DNA from: Deltaproteobacteria bacterium
GTDB taxonomy: Bacteria > Desulfobacterota > GWC2-55-46
DNA: 64,000 nucleotides
Direction of reading: 5' to 3'
Assembly (NCBI GenBank): GCA_019912665.1
Contig: JAIOIE010000018.1
Location: forward strand, 62,001 to 126,000
Of this stretch, positions 42,600-51,781 are shown one piece after another. Within the stretch, counting starts at the first letter, position 1. Each line of letters starts with the position of its first letter. A model generated the notes under the pieces. The model was not told the origin of the DNA. It saw nothing but the letters and a program-made list of their open reading frames with translations, and did no database searches. The position numbers and the translations under genes were made by a program.

Positions 42600-43646
42600 T
42601 TATTGAGGGATAGGGGATCCGGGCTTGCATGCTTTAAGCGAAAAGCTGAAGGTGGAGCCTGCACCAGGGGCGCTCTCCACGTGGAGCCTGCCGTTATGCC
42701 CCTGGATTATGTGCTTCACGATGGCGAGGCCGAGGCCGGTCCCGCCGAGCTCCCTGCTCCTGGCCTTGTCCACCCGGTAGAAGCGCTCGAATATCCTCGG
42801 TATGTCGGCGGCCGGTATGCCGATACCGGTGTCCTTTACCTCTACCCTCACGCTCTGGCCGTCCGAGCCCGCCGTCACGGTCACCAGCCCGCCCGAGGGG
42901 GTGTACTTTATGGCGTTATCGAGGAGGTTCACCAGCACCTGTTCGAGCCTGTCGTGGTCGCCGAGTGCCTTTGGGAGCCCCTCGGGTATGCCGGTCGATA
43001 CAGTTATGGACTTGTCCCTGGCCTGCTTCTCGAACGCCGGTATCATCGAGAGCACGAGGTCTTTAATATCCACCGGGGCGGAGACTATGGTCATCTGGTG
43101 GGATTCGAGCCTGGAAAGGGTAAGCAGGTCGTCTATGAGCCTCGACATCCTTGTCGCGTGCCTGTCGATAACGCGGAGGAATTCCTTAAGCGTCTCTCCG
43201 TCATCCATGCCGCCGTCAAGGAGGGTCTCTGAGTAGCCCTTTATGGAGGCAAGCGGGGTCCTTAGCTCGTGCGAGACGTTCGCGACGAAGTCCCTTTTTA
43301 TCGTCTCTACCCTCTTCTCCTCGGTTATGTCCTGGAGGAAGAGGATGAGCGAGAAATCCGCCTTCTCCTTTATCGGGACGAGCCTTGCGCTGTAGAAGAC
43401 AGGGCCCTCGCCTATCTCCATGCTCTCGGGGATTGCGCGCCGCTTCTCAAGGAAGCCGGTCACGGCCTTAAGGAGGGCCGCGTTGGTCATGAACCCGGAA
43501 ACGTGCTTCCCCTCAACACCGCCCTCGACCGGGAAGAATTGAAGGAATGACGGGTTTGCGTAGAGCGCCGAGCCGTTCCGGTCCAGGACAAGGACGCCTA
43601 TCCTCATCTCGCGGGCGATGGTCTCTAATATAAGGTATTTGCCCAT
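42600..43646 (-). CDS. phoR: PhoR-like PAS histidine kinase lacking membrane segments
   Basis: A 348-residue kinase. Residues 12-110 form a PAS domain (GVLVLDRNGSALYANP), and H126 lies in FVANVSHELRTPL, the PhoR-type box. The HATPase has NLLDNAIKYTPSGG, DTGIGIP and GGTGLGLAIVKH. Most PhoR proteins have one or two N-terminal membrane helices; none is visible here and the frame upstream is taken by phoB, ten bases away. It therefore looks cytosolic, or the membrane part was lost. It follows phoB and the phosphatase/arsC gene in one operon. Confidence 0.9.
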   Translation of the reverse strand: MGKYLILETIAREMRIGVLVLDRNGSALYANPSFLQFFPVEGGVEGKHVSGFMTNAALLKAVTGFLEKRRAIPESMEIGEGPVFYSARLVPIKEKADFSLILFLQDITEEKRVETIKRDFVANVSHELRTPLASIKGYSETLLDGGMDDGETLKEFLRVIDRHATRMSRLIDDLLTLSRLESHQMTIVSAPVDIKDLVLSMIPAFEKQARDKSITVSTGIPEGLPKALGDHDRLEQVLVNLLDNAIKYTPSGGLVTVTAGSDGQSVRVEVKDTGIGIPAADIPRIFERFYRVDKARSRELGGTGLGLAIVKHIIQGHNGRLHVESAPGAGSTFSFSLKACKPGSPIPQ

Positions 43647-43655
43647 GCGGCGACC

Positions 43656-44360
43656 CTACTCCTCCCTGAACCTGTATCCCACGCCTCGCACCGTCTCGAT
43701 AAAGTCGCCTGCCCTGCCGAGCTTCGACCGGAGCCTTCTCACATGGGTATCGACGGTCCTCGGTATGACGAAACAGTCCCTGCCCCAGGCCCTGTCGAGG
43801 ATGGCGTCCCTGCTCAAGACCCTGCCCCCGGCCTGCATGAGCGCGGAAAGGAGACGGAATTCGGTAGTCGAAAGTTCTACAAATCTACCCTCGACAGAGA
43901 CTTTGTGCTTCGAGAGGTCGACCGTCAGGCATTTGAATGCTATGACCCGGCCCTCTTCCCCGTCTCCGGGCCGCTCGGACGTCCTCTTGAGGACCGCCTT
44001 GACCCTGAGTATCAGTTCCCTGGGGCTGAAGGGCTTTGTTATGTAGTCCTCGGCCCCCAGCTCGAACCCGATTACCTTGTCTATCTCCTCGCCTTTTGCC
44101 GTGAGCATTATGACCGGTATGCTTTTGGTGGAATCAATGGACTTAAGCCGCCGGAGCACCTCGGTGCCTTCCATATTGGGGAGCATTATGTCGAGTATCA
44201 CGAGGTCGGGCCTGTTGGTCCTGGCGGACTCTATCGCCTCGGGGCCGTCCTTTGCCAGGAGTATGCGGAACCCGGCCTTCCTGAGGTTGTACTCAAGCAG
44301 GTTCAGTATGTCGGATTCGTCGTCAACGACAAGAATCCTGGACCCGTTCGCATTCTGCAA
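43656..44360 (-). CDS. phoB: PhoB-like OmpR-family response regulator
   Basis: A 234-residue regulator with a receiver (VVDDESD, LVILDIMLPNMEG with phosphoacceptor Asp, T in MLTAKG, K in YITKPF) and a winged-helix DNA-binding domain (ELSTTEFRLLSALMQAGG, TVDTHVRRLRSKLG, ETVRGVGYRF). It should activate phosphate-starvation genes if the PhoBR name holds. Its start overlaps the upstream phosphatase gene by 38 bases. Confidence 0.93.
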   Translation of the reverse strand: MQNANGSRILVVDDESDILNLLEYNLRKAGFRILLAKDGPEAIESARTNRPDLVILDIMLPNMEGTEVLRRLKSIDSTKSIPVIMLTAKGEEIDKVIGFELGAEDYITKPFSPRELILRVKAVLKRTSERPGDGEEGRVIAFKCLTVDLSKHKVSVEGRFVELSTTEFRLLSALMQAGGRVLSRDAILDRAWGRDCFVIPRTVDTHVRRLRSKLGRAGDFIETVRGVGYRFREE

Positions 44361-44748
44361 TGATAAGCTCCCTGACCCTTTTCTCTATATCATTTCTGAC
44401 CCGCTGCATGACATCCCAGGGCCTTCCGAGCGGGTCCTCTATCATCCAGTCGTATTTCCTGCCCTTGAACCAGTCCGGGCATATCTCGTCGGCAGGGGCC
44501 GAGCCCATTGTGACCACCACGTCAGCCCACCTTATGTGCTCGTCCGCAAGCTGATCAGACGACTGGCCGGAGATGTCTATCCCGGCCTCCTTCATGGCCT
44601 CTACTGTGCTCCTGTTAAGGTAGCCCGACGCGCTCGTGCCGGCGCTACGCACCTCCACCTTTTCACCGCCGTGCCGCTTTGCGAAGCCCTCGGCCATCTG
44701 GCTCCTGCAGGTGTTCCCCACGCAGACGAATAAGATCTTGAGAGCCAT
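44323..44748 (-). CDS. arsC: Low-molecular-weight phosphatase / arsenate reductase (ArsC)
   Basis: A 141-residue protein with the P-loop CVGNTCRSQMAEGFA at the N terminus and DPLGRP near the C terminus. These are the marks of the LMW-phosphatase-fold arsenate reductases (thioredoxin-linked type) and closely related phosphatases. Overlap with phoB suggests arsenate/phosphate handling under common control. An inverted repeat GGTTT-ATC-AAACC (about 44774) lies just upstream and might be an operator. Either enzymatic role is possible. Confidence 0.88.
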   Translation of the reverse strand: MALKILFVCVGNTCRSQMAEGFAKRHGGEKVEVRSAGTSASGYLNRSTVEAMKEAGIDISGQSSDQLADEHIRWADVVVTMGSAPADEICPDWFKGRKYDWMIEDPLGRPWDVMQRVRNDIEKRVRELIIAECERVQDSCR

Positions 44749-44833
44749 ATCGTTGAGTCCTTTTTCACTGGGTTTATCAAACCATTTTACACGCGGAGAA
44801 ACCCGGAGGCAATAACAAAACCGAATAAAAAAA

Positions 44834-44857
44834 GCGGGCCGCCTTCGGGCGGCCCGC
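44834..44857 (-). terminator. Terminator of the nfn operon
   Basis: A 10-bp perfect stem GCGGGCCGCC/GGCGGCCCGC with UUCG-type loop, followed on the minus strand by seven Ts. It lies about 50 bases after the stop of the large subunit. Confidence 0.93.
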
Positions 44858-44908
44858 TCGGACTGACACAGAGTCAGGGGAAAAGATCGATTTTTAGGGG
44901 ATTGCCTT

Positions 44909-46333
44909 CTACCAAACTCCGGTCGTAAGATACTCTTGCATGGACGCTGCAGCCTTCCTGCCGTCTCCCATGGCGAGGATGACGGTAGCGCCTCCCCTCA
45001 CGATGTCGCCGCCCGAGAAGACCCCTTTCTTGCTGGTCCTGCCGGTATCTGGATCTACTGTGATATTCCCCCACTTGTTCACCTTTATATCAGGCGAGGT
45101 CTGGGGTATGAGGGGGTTGGCCCCGTTCCCTATTGCCACGATAGCCACGTCCACCTCCATGGTAAACTCGGAGCCGGGGACCTCCACGGGCCTCCTCCTC
45201 CCAGAATCGTCGGGAGGGCCCAATTCCATCTTGAGGCACTCCATCGCCTTGAGCCTTCCGTCGTCGTCGCCTATGAACCTCTTTGGCGCGGTCAGGAGCT
45301 TGAAGATGAGCCCTTCCTCCTCGCCGTGGTGTATCTCCTCTATCCTCGCTGGCATTTCCTCCCTCGAACGCCTGTAGACTATCGAGACCTCCTCGGGGCA
45401 GAGCCTTAGCGCGGTCCTGGCCGCGTCCATGGCCGTATTGCCGCCGCCGATGACCACGACTTTCTTGCCGCGTATTATGGGGGTGTCGTACTCCGGGAAC
45501 ATGTAGGCCTTCATGAGATTCACTCTCGTAAGGTACTCGTTCGCCGAATATACGCCAGCGAGGTTCTCGCCGGGTATGTTCATGAAATTCGGAAGCCCAG
45601 CTCCCGAGCCTATGAAGACGGCGTCAAAACCGTTCGAAAGGAGCTCGTCGACAGTCTCTATCTTCCCTACTACGGCATTCAATACTATCTCGACGCCCAT
45701 GCGCTTAAGATACTCGACCTCCGACTGGACTATCTTCTTGGGAAGCCTGAACTCGGGTATGCCGTAGACCAAGACACCGCCCGCGACGTGGAGCGCCTCG
45801 AATACCGTGACCTTATGCCCCTTCTTTATCATGTCTCCGGCTACTGCAAGCCCAGCCGGGCCCGCGCCGACGACCGCGACCTTCTTGCCGCTCCAGGAGG
45901 GTATCTGGGGGATGGTTATCTCTCCGTGCTCCCTCTCGTAATCGGCGGCGAACCTCTCGAGCCTCCCTATGGAGACCGGCTCGTTCTTCTTCCCGATGAC
46001 GCAGACCTTCTCGCACTGGTCCTCCTGCGGGCAGACCCTGCCGCAGACCGCCGGAAGCCCGTTCGTCTCCTTTATCTTCCTCGCCGCCTCGACGAACTTG
46101 CCCTCGGCTATAAGCCTCAGGAACCAGGGTATGTCTATATTGACCGGGCAGCCGCCAACGCAAAGGGGCTTCTTGCACTGAATGCACCGCCTGGCCTCTT
46201 CCATCGCCTGCTCAGGGGTGTACCCGTAAGGGACCTCATAGAAGTTCCCCACCCTCTCCTTGGGGTCCTGCTCAGCCATGGGCTGCTTGGGTATTTTCAT
46301 CCGTTCCTTAATTTCCTTCGGGTCCATATCCAT
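44909..46333 (-). CDS. NfnB/GltA-like NADPH-dependent flavoprotein subunit
   Basis: A 474-residue protein related to the small subunit of glutamate synthase. The N terminus has Cys motifs for two [4Fe-4S] clusters (CIQCKKPLCVGGCPVN, CGRVCPQEDQCEKVC). FAD and NAD(P) Rossmann motifs follow (VAVVGAGPAGLAVAGD, VVVIGGGNTAMDAAR), and the C-terminal GVFSGGDIVRGGATVILAMGDG. Next to the FNR-like subunit it forms an NfnAB-type enzyme, which couples NADPH, NADH and ferredoxin by flavin-based electron bifurcation. A sulfide dehydrogenase (SudAB) role is the alternative. Confidence 0.9.
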   Translation of the reverse strand: MDMDPKEIKERMKIPKQPMAEQDPKERVGNFYEVPYGYTPEQAMEEARRCIQCKKPLCVGGCPVNIDIPWFLRLIAEGKFVEAARKIKETNGLPAVCGRVCPQEDQCEKVCVIGKKNEPVSIGRLERFAADYEREHGEITIPQIPSWSGKKVAVVGAGPAGLAVAGDMIKKGHKVTVFEALHVAGGVLVYGIPEFRLPKKIVQSEVEYLKRMGVEIVLNAVVGKIETVDELLSNGFDAVFIGSGAGLPNFMNIPGENLAGVYSANEYLTRVNLMKAYMFPEYDTPIIRGKKVVVIGGGNTAMDAARTALRLCPEEVSIVYRRSREEMPARIEEIHHGEEEGLIFKLLTAPKRFIGDDDGRLKAMECLKMELGPPDDSGRRRPVEVPGSEFTMEVDVAIVAIGNGANPLIPQTSPDIKVNKWGNITVDPDTGRTSKKGVFSGGDIVRGGATVILAMGDGRKAAASMQEYLTTGVW

Positions 46334-46397
46334 CTCGGGACTCGCTCCTTATGTCATCGTAGAAAGAAGTTAGCTTGAGAGTGCGTCAGAGTTTTCC

Positions 46398-46548
46398 GGG
46401 GGAAACTTTCTGTAGAAAGGTTTGCCCCAGACCCCCTTCAAAGACTTTTAGTTCCTGAGCGGACCCCCTTTTAAGGGGTCCGCTCAGGAAGAACTGAAAG
46501 TTTTTGGAGAGAGTTTGAGAGAAACTTTTTACAAAAAGGTTCTCTCAA
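46398..46548. repeat. Cluster of three long inverted repeats between nfn genes
   Basis: Three hairpins in 150 bases: GGGG-AAACTTTCT with AGAAAGGTTT-CCCC (46398-46428); a 16-bp perfect stem TTCCTGAGCGGACCCC/GGGGTCCGCTCAGGAA (46452-46490); and TTGAGAGAA-CTTTTT with AAAAAG-TTCTCTCAA (46515-46548). The first and third share the core AAACTTT...AAAGGTT, so they look like copies of one unit. The second is T-poor and is not a classical terminator. They lie within a polycistronic unit and would reduce read-through or protect the message ends. Confidence 0.75.
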
Positions 46549-46573
46549 GAAAAACTCCCACAAGCCTCCCGAG

Positions 46574-47425
46574 CTACTTCCTCTCGTAGCACTTCACGCC
46601 TTCGTGGTAGGTGAGCTCCTCCATTGCGAGCTTTTCTTCTTTCATATAGCTCCTGTTCCTTAGTATGAGCTCGGCGAAGTCCACCTGGTGGCCGTCGAAC
46701 TCCGGGCCGTCCACGCATACGAACTTGGTCTTTCCGCCGATTGTAACCCTGCAGGCCCCGCACATGCCGGTGCCGTCGACCATTATGGGATTGAGGCTTA
46801 CGACTGTGGGGATTCCATAGGGCTTGGTGACGTTACTTACGGCCCTCATCATGGGCACGGGGCCTATCCCCACGACACAGCCTATCTTCATGCCTTCGTC
46901 GATGAGGTTCTGGAGCACCTGTGTTACGAAGCCGTGGTGGCCGTAGCTCCCGTCGTCGGTCGTCACATGAAGCTCGTCGCTTACCTCCCTCATTTCCCTT
47001 TCGAGTATGAGGAGGGACTTGCTCCTTGCGCCTATTATGGAGACGACCTTATTGCCGGCCTCCTTCATGGCCTTGGCGATCGGATACACGGGCGCGGTGC
47101 CGATGCCTCCGCCCACGCACACGGCTATCCCGAAGTCCTCGATGTGGGTGGGTTTGCCGAGCGGGCCGACGACGTCGAGGATGTTATCGCCGACTCCCAT
47201 GTTCCCGAGCATGGCGGTCGATTTCCCGACCTCCTGGACGATTATGGTGATGGTCCCCTCGCGGGCGTCGGAATCGACTATGGTGAGCGGTATCCGCTCG
47301 CCTGCCTCATTGAGCCTCAGGACCACAAACTGTCCGGCCTTCCTTTTCGCGGCTATTTTAGGGGCCTTGACCTTGAACTGGTATACGGTATGGGCCAGCT
47401 CTTTTTTGTCCGTTATCTCGAACAT
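46574..47425 (-). CDS. NfnA/SudB-like FAD/NAD-binding oxidoreductase subunit
   Basis: A 283-residue ferredoxin-NADP-reductase-type subunit: FAD domain (GQFVVLRLNEAGERIPLT), NAD domain (GGGIGTAPVYPIAKAM), and a C-terminal [2Fe-2S] cluster motif (GTGMCGACRV then FVCVDGPEFDGHQVD). The same organisation is found in NfnA. It precedes the NfnB-like gene by 240 bases of hairpin-rich DNA, so it may be partly separately regulated. The pair should be cytoplasmic. Confidence 0.9.
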   Translation of the reverse strand: MFEITDKKELAHTVYQFKVKAPKIAAKRKAGQFVVLRLNEAGERIPLTIVDSDAREGTITIIVQEVGKSTAMLGNMGVGDNILDVVGPLGKPTHIEDFGIAVCVGGGIGTAPVYPIAKAMKEAGNKVVSIIGARSKSLLILEREMREVSDELHVTTDDGSYGHHGFVTQVLQNLIDEGMKIGCVVGIGPVPMMRAVSNVTKPYGIPTVVSLNPIMVDGTGMCGACRVTIGGKTKFVCVDGPEFDGHQVDFAELILRNRSYMKEEKLAMEELTYHEGVKCYERK

Positions 47426-47503
47426 CGATGGACTCCTTGTGAAGTTATCCGGGCGCCAAAAGCCGGAGAATGATACCAGAAGAGGTGCCGGGTTTCAATA
47501 GAA

Positions 47504-48259
47504 TCAGCTTTCGATCTTTTCTAAAAAAATCCAGAATTCCCTGTTCCCCTTCGCCCCGGTTATCGGGGACTCGCCCCTTGAGACGACCCGGTAGCCGACC
47601 CCTTCCGAGAACCTCGCTATCCTCTCGACCACTTCGGCGTGCATGCGGGGGTCCCTCACGACCCCGCCCTTCCCGACCTGCCCCTTCCCGACCTCGAACT
47701 GGGGTTTGATAAGGGCCAGGACCGCTCCTTTTTCCTTCAGGAATTCCCTGACCTTGGGCAGTACCTTTTCAAGGGATATGAACGAGACGTCTATGACAGC
47801 GAGGTCGACCGGTCCGCCGACCTCGGAGGGATCCAGATACCTTATGTTCCTTTCCTCAAGGACGACCACCCTTGGGTCGGACCGGAGGCTCTGGTCTATG
47901 AGCCCTTTTCCAACGTCAACGGCATATACCTTTGCAGCGCCCCTTTTAAGGAGGCAGTCGGTGAAGCCGCCTGTCGAGGCGCCTATGTCAAGGGCCGTCA
48001 TCCCGGCCACATCCAGGCCCGTCTGGTCGAGAAACGAGGCGAGTTTCACGCCGCCCCGACCTACGAACGGGAGGCCTTCCTTCAGCGATATTTCGGACTC
48101 GGGGTCTATCTCCCTGCCCGGCTTATCCACCAGCGCGCCCTCCACGAAGACCTTGCCCGCCATTATGAGGGCCTGGGCCTTTTGGCGGCTCTGAACAAGC
48201 CCCTTTTCGACGAGGAGGCTGTCTATCCGCTCCTTTTTCCTTTTCTGCCCGCCTCCCAC
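47504..48259 (-). CDS. tlyA: TlyA-family rRNA 2'-O-methyltransferase / hemolysin
   Basis: A 251-residue protein with an N-terminal S4 RNA-binding domain (RIDSLLVEKGLVQSRQKAQA) and an FtsJ-type methyltransferase domain (ALDIGASTGGFTDCLL, DLAVIDVSFISL, LIKPQFE). TlyA enzymes methylate ribose in 16S/23S rRNA. The start is uncertain: only GTG (48259) or TTG (48298) are in frame; the GTG follows the dxs stop by two bases and is preferred. It is the last gene of the ispA-dxs-tlyA cluster. Confidence 0.92.
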   Translation of the reverse strand: MGGGQKRKKERIDSLLVEKGLVQSRQKAQALIMAGKVFVEGALVDKPGREIDPESEISLKEGLPFVGRGGVKLASFLDQTGLDVAGMTALDIGASTGGFTDCLLKRGAAKVYAVDVGKGLIDQSLRSDPRVVVLEERNIRYLDPSEVGGPVDLAVIDVSFISLEKVLPKVREFLKEKGAVLALIKPQFEVGKGQVGKGGVVRDPRMHAEVVERIARFSEGVGYRVVSRGESPITGAKGNREFWIFLEKIES

Positions 48260-48260
48260 C

Positions 48261-50153
48261 TTAGAAGGCCATCTTGAGACTGCCGGAGCCCGCGACAAGC
48301 GCCTTCGTGGCGGCCTCGATGCCCTCGGCGGTAAGGCCGAGCCTTGCCCGTAGCTCCTCCTGGCTCCCGTGCTCGATAAACTCGTCGGGCACTCCGAGCC
48401 TCTTTACCGGGACCTGCACACCGCGCTCTTCAAGGAGCTCAAGCACCGCGCTCCCGAAACCGCCCTGCAGAGAGCTCTCCTCGACAGTGAGGAGCGCGCC
48501 TGCCGATGAGGCGGCCTTCAGGATGCACTCGGAATCCAGCGGCTTAGCGAACCTCGCGTTTATGACCCCGGCCTTTACGCCCGCCTTTTCAAGGCGCCCG
48601 GCTGCTTCGAGGGCCGGATGGACCATGTTCCCTATCGCGAGTATCGCGGCGTCCTTGCCTTCTTTAAGCACCTCGGCCTTGCCAAGAGGAATCTGCCTCA
48701 TCGGCCCTGATGTGTCGACGCCCGTGCAGGCGCCCCTCGGGTACCTGAGCGCAACCGGCCTGCCGTACTGCACGGCCGAATAAAGGAGATGCCTCAGCTC
48801 GTCCTCGTCCTTGGGCGCGGCGACTATCATGTTCGGCAGGTGCCGGAGGTATGCGATATCGAAGAGGCCGTGGTGGGTGGGGCCGTCCTGCCCCACTATT
48901 CCGGCCCTGTCCATGGCTATCACTACCGGCAGGTCCTGGAGGCAGACGTCGTGGAAGACCTCGTCATAGGCCCTCTGCAGGAAGGTCGAATAGATGGCTG
49001 TGACCGGGACAAAACCCTCCCTCGCAAGCCCGGCCGCAAAGGTAAGGGCGTGCTGCTCCGCTATGCCTACATCAAAGAACCTGTCCGGGTATTTTTCTGC
49101 GAATTTAGAAAGGCCGGTCCCCTCGGGCATTGCGGCGGTTATGGCGACGACTCGCCTGTCCGAGGCGGCGATATCAAGGAGCGAGGAGCTGAATACGTTG
49201 GTATATGATTCCTTTGAGGGCTTTCTCGGCTTTCCGGTCTCCCTTATGAAGGGCCCCACGCCGTGGAAGGCGGCCGGGTCGGATTCCGCCGGGAGGTAGC
49301 CCTTGCCTTTCTTTGTAAGCACGTGGAGCAATACCGGGCCTTCGCTTGACGATACGTCCCTTAGCGAGGCAACCAGTGCCTCGATATCATGGCCGTCAAG
49401 AGGGCCGACATAGTGGAACCCGAGCCCCTCGAAAAGCATACCTGGAGTGAGGAGAGTGATTATCGAGTCCTCCGCCCTCTTGGCGATATCAAGGAGTCTC
49501 GTCCCGAACCTGGGTATTGTCTTTATGAACCTCTCGAGCTCCTTCTTGAGGTTCATGGCGAAGCGGCCTGTCAACTTCCTGCTAAGGAACTGGGAGAGGG
49601 CCCCTACGTTTTTCGAGATGGACATCTCGTTGTCGTTGAGGATGACTATCAGGTCCTTCTTGAGGTGCCCCGCCTGGTTGAGCCCTTCGAAGGCGAGTCC
49701 GGCCGTAAGCGAGCCGTCGCCAATGACAGCAACCACCTTCCTCTTGCTGCCCGCGAGGTCGCGGGCAGAGGCCATGCCGAGGGCAGCGGAAATGGATGTC
49801 GACGAGTGCCCGGCTACGAAAGCGTCGTAAGGGCTCTCCGAAGGCTTCGGGAAACCGCTAATGCCGCCGTACTGCCTGAGCGTCCTGAACTCGTCCTTCC
49901 TTCCGGTCAGTATCTTATGCGCGTAGGCCTGGTGGCCGACGTCCCAGACGATCCTGTCATAGGGGGTGTCGAGCACATGGTGGAGGGCTATCGCTATCTC
50001 GACCGCTCCGAGGCTCGAGGCGAGGTGACCGCCCTTATCGGAGACGGTCTCGATTATGAGCTCCCTCACCTCTCCGGCAAGGGTCCTGAGCTCATCCGGG
50101 CCGAGGGCCTTCAAGTCCGCCGGGGACTTGATTCTCTCAAGGACGCTCTTCAA
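48261..50153 (-). CDS. dxs: 1-deoxy-D-xylulose-5-phosphate synthase
   Basis: A 630-residue thiamine-diphosphate enzyme, first step of the MEP isoprenoid pathway. It is full length for the family. Visible motifs are [32 protein letters not shown], the GHSSTSIS loop, [15 protein letters not shown] and the C-terminal [11 protein letters not shown]. Next to the prenyltransferase and TlyA, it is the standard isoprenoid operon of many deltaproteobacteria. Seven bases separate it from ispA. Confidence 0.98.
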   Translation of the reverse strand: MKSVLERIKSPADLKALGPDELRTLAGEVRELIIETVSDKGGHLASSLGAVEIAIALHHVLDTPYDRIVWDVGHQAYAHKILTGRKDEFRTLRQYGGISGFPKPSESPYDAFVAGHSSTSISAALGMASARDLAGSKRKVVAVIGDGSLTAGLAFEGLNQAGHLKKDLIVILNDNEMSISKNVGALSQFLSRKLTGRFAMNLKKELERFIKTIPRFGTRLLDIAKRAEDSIITLLTPGMLFEGLGFHYVGPLDGHDIEALVASLRDVSSSEGPVLLHVLTKKGKGYLPAESDPAAFHGVGPFIRETGKPRKPSKESYTNVFSSSLLDIAASDRRVVAITAAMPEGTGLSKFAEKYPDRFFDVGIAEQHALTFAAGLAREGFVPVTAIYSTFLQRAYDEVFHDVCLQDLPVVIAMDRAGIVGQDGPTHHGLFDIAYLRHLPNMIVAAPKDEDELRHLLYSAVQYGRPVALRYPRGACTGVDTSGPMRQIPLGKAEVLKEGKDAAILAIGNMVHPALEAAGRLEKAGVKAGVINARFAKPLDSECILKAASSAGALLTVEESSLQGGFGSAVLELLEERGVQVPVKRLGVPDEFIEHGSQEELRARLGLTAEGIEAATKALVAGSGSLKMAF

Positions 50154-50159
50154 CGCGGC

Positions 50160-51038
50160 CTACCTTTTCCTCTCGACTATGTACCTTGCGATCTCCCGGA
50201 GCGGGTCGGCCCTTTCGTCCAGGCCGGATATGGAATGGAGCGCTATCTCAAGGAGTTCCGAGGCCCTTTTCTTCGACTCGTCGAGGCCGATTGCGGCAGG
50301 GTACGTCGCCTTGCCCTTCTTCTCGTCAGACCCGGCGTTCTTGCCCATCTCCAGGGGCGATCCCTCGACGTCCAGTATGTCATCGGCTATCTGGAAAGCA
50401 AGGCCGATGGATTTCCCGAACTTCGTAAGCGCGTCGAGCTCCTTCTTTCTGGCGCCCCCGAGGATGGCCCCGCACTTTACGGCCGCGAGTATGAGCTCCC
50501 CTGTCTTGTGTATATGTATGTACTCCAAGACCGGGAAGAGTATGTCCTTCCCTTCGGATTCGATATCTATCATCTGCCCGCCTATCATCCCGGTCGAGCC
50601 CGCGGCCTTCGCCATCTCGAGAATGCATTTAGTTACCGCCGACCTTCCTCCGCCGCTCCTTGCGGCCATGTCGAACGCGGCTGTGAGGAGCGCGTCCCCC
50701 GCGAGTATGGCCGCGGCCTCGCCGAAGGCCTTATGGCAGGTGGGCCTCCCCCTACGGAGGTCGTCGTTGTCTATCGCGGGCAGGTCGTCATGGATGAGCG
50801 AGTAGGTATGGATGCACTCGAAGGCGCATGCTATGTTGAGCGCTCCCGAAGCCTCGCCCCCAGCGGCCTCGGCAGAGGCAAGCACAAGTATCGGCCTTAT
50901 CCTCTTTCCGCCGGCAAAGAGGCTGTAGTGCATGGCCCTGTGGAGGGTCTGCGGGTACTCCTCCTCGCCCGGAAGCAGCTCCTTGAGCGTCCTGTTTACA
51001 AGATCAGTCTTATCGGAAAAATATTTATTAAGGTCCAC
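50160..51038 (-). CDS. ispA: Farnesyl/geranyl diphosphate synthase (IspA-like)
   Basis: A 292-residue trans-prenyltransferase that condenses IPP onto DMAPP/GPP. The first Asp-rich motif, IHDDLPAIDNDDLRRG, and the second, IADDILDVEGS, are intact; the tight FARM spacing (DDLPAIDND) is the type found in bacterial FPP synthases. The GTG at 51038 has GAGGGAC upstream, better than the TTG at 51050. First gene of the ispA-dxs-tlyA operon. Confidence 0.96.
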   Translation of the reverse strand: MDLNKYFSDKTDLVNRTLKELLPGEEEYPQTLHRAMHYSLFAGGKRIRPILVLASAEAAGGEASGALNIACAFECIHTYSLIHDDLPAIDNDDLRRGRPTCHKAFGEAAAILAGDALLTAAFDMAARSGGGRSAVTKCILEMAKAAGSTGMIGGQMIDIESEGKDILFPVLEYIHIHKTGELILAAVKCGAILGGARKKELDALTKFGKSIGLAFQIADDILDVEGSPLEMGKNAGSDEKKGKATYPAAIGLDESKKRASELLEIALHSISGLDERADPLREIARYIVERKR

Positions 51039-51114
51039 GGTCCCTCGCAACCGGTTCTTACGTATCCGGCCTGCCCAAGCGCTTAAACCGTAAATAATGC
51101 CTTGAGCGGCTAAT

Positions 51115-51142
51115 ATATTATATTATCAGAACAAAAATTCAA
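51115..51142 (-). promoter_or_regulatory. Candidate promoter for ispA-dxs-tlyA
   Basis: Minus-strand TTGAAT (51137-51142), 16-base spacer and TAATAT (51115-51120), about 75 bases upstream of the ispA GTG in the only AT-rich part of this gap. Confidence 0.45.
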
Positions 51143-51260
51143 TTACAAGGGCATGGAAAGAGGTGCGGGCAATGACGCAAGCTATAAAGGTCGTTTACGG
51201 ATTTTGTAAGATGAGAACGCCGGAAGGGAATAGCCGTCGTCTCCGGGGCGAAATTAAAAA

Positions 51261-51286
51261 CCCCCTCCTGCCTGGGCAGGAGGGGG
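51261..51286 (-). terminator. Terminator of the cspA gene
   Basis: A near-perfect CCCCCTCCTGCC/GGCAGGAGGGGG stem, followed on the minus strand by a run of five Ts. It lies about 50 bases past the cspA stop. Confidence 0.88.
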
Positions 51287-51337
51287 AGTGCGGTTCAGAT
51301 ACAAAGCCGTCCGCGGTTCAGACTGACAGGGCCAGTC

Positions 51338-51541
51338 TTACGCCACTTTCATTACATTCGACGCTTGAGGGCCCTTGGGTCCCTGGGTTATCTCGAATTC
51401 AACCTCTTCGCCTTCCTTAAGGGTCTTGAAACCCTCGCCGGTGATGGCCGTATAGTGCACGAATACGTCCTCGCCGGACTCCTGCTGGATGAATCCGAAA
51501 CCCTTGGTGTCGTTGAACCACTTCACTCTGCCTCTTGCCAT
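51338..51541 (-). CDS. cspA: Cold-shock protein (CspA family)
   Basis: A 67-residue single CSD protein. RNP1 is KGFGFIQQ and RNP2 is VFVHYTAI; the start [10 protein letters not shown] is typical. It binds single-stranded RNA as a chaperone. The ATG at 51541 has AAGGAGG upstream; the longer frame to 51658 lies in the leader. A strong promoter and a long leader upstream recall the cold-induced cspA arrangement. Confidence 0.97.
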   Translation of the reverse strand: MARGRVKWFNDTKGFGFIQQESGEDVFVHYTAITGEGFKTLKEGEEVEFEITQGPKGPQASNVMKVA

Positions 51542-51673
51542 TACAGTGCCTCCTTGTTTTTCTGGTACCCTCTTGCAGCATAAAAAAGCCGCGGAGTTAC
51601 TGAGTCCCTCCACGGCCTGACTGGCAATAACCCCATCCCATACTGCAAAGAATCCCATGTGAAATTTGACGCA

Positions 51674-51702
51674 ATACTACCAATATAAATTTTTGGTGTC
51701 AA
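51674..51702 (-). promoter_or_regulatory. Sigma70 promoter and long leader of cspA
   Basis: Minus-strand TTGACA (51697-51702), a 17-base spacer and TAGTAT (51674-51679) form a near-consensus promoter. The start would be near 51667, giving a leader of about 125 bases to the ATG. A partly paired stem (GCCG.GGAG with CTCC.CGGC) lies at about 51588-51618. A structured leader of this kind fits post-transcriptional cold control. Confidence 0.7.
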
Positions 51703-51781
51703 GGACTTTTTTATTAAAACTAAACTTTTAATTTTGCTGCCTTTTTCTGAGTATACCACGAAAAAGGCGCATAGCCCGGCT

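Noticed and set aside
49389-51086. A 565-codon open frame on the plus strand over dxs and ispA
   Set aside because: It spans two conserved genes in the antisense direction and shows the same composition artefact; dxs and ispA are certain.
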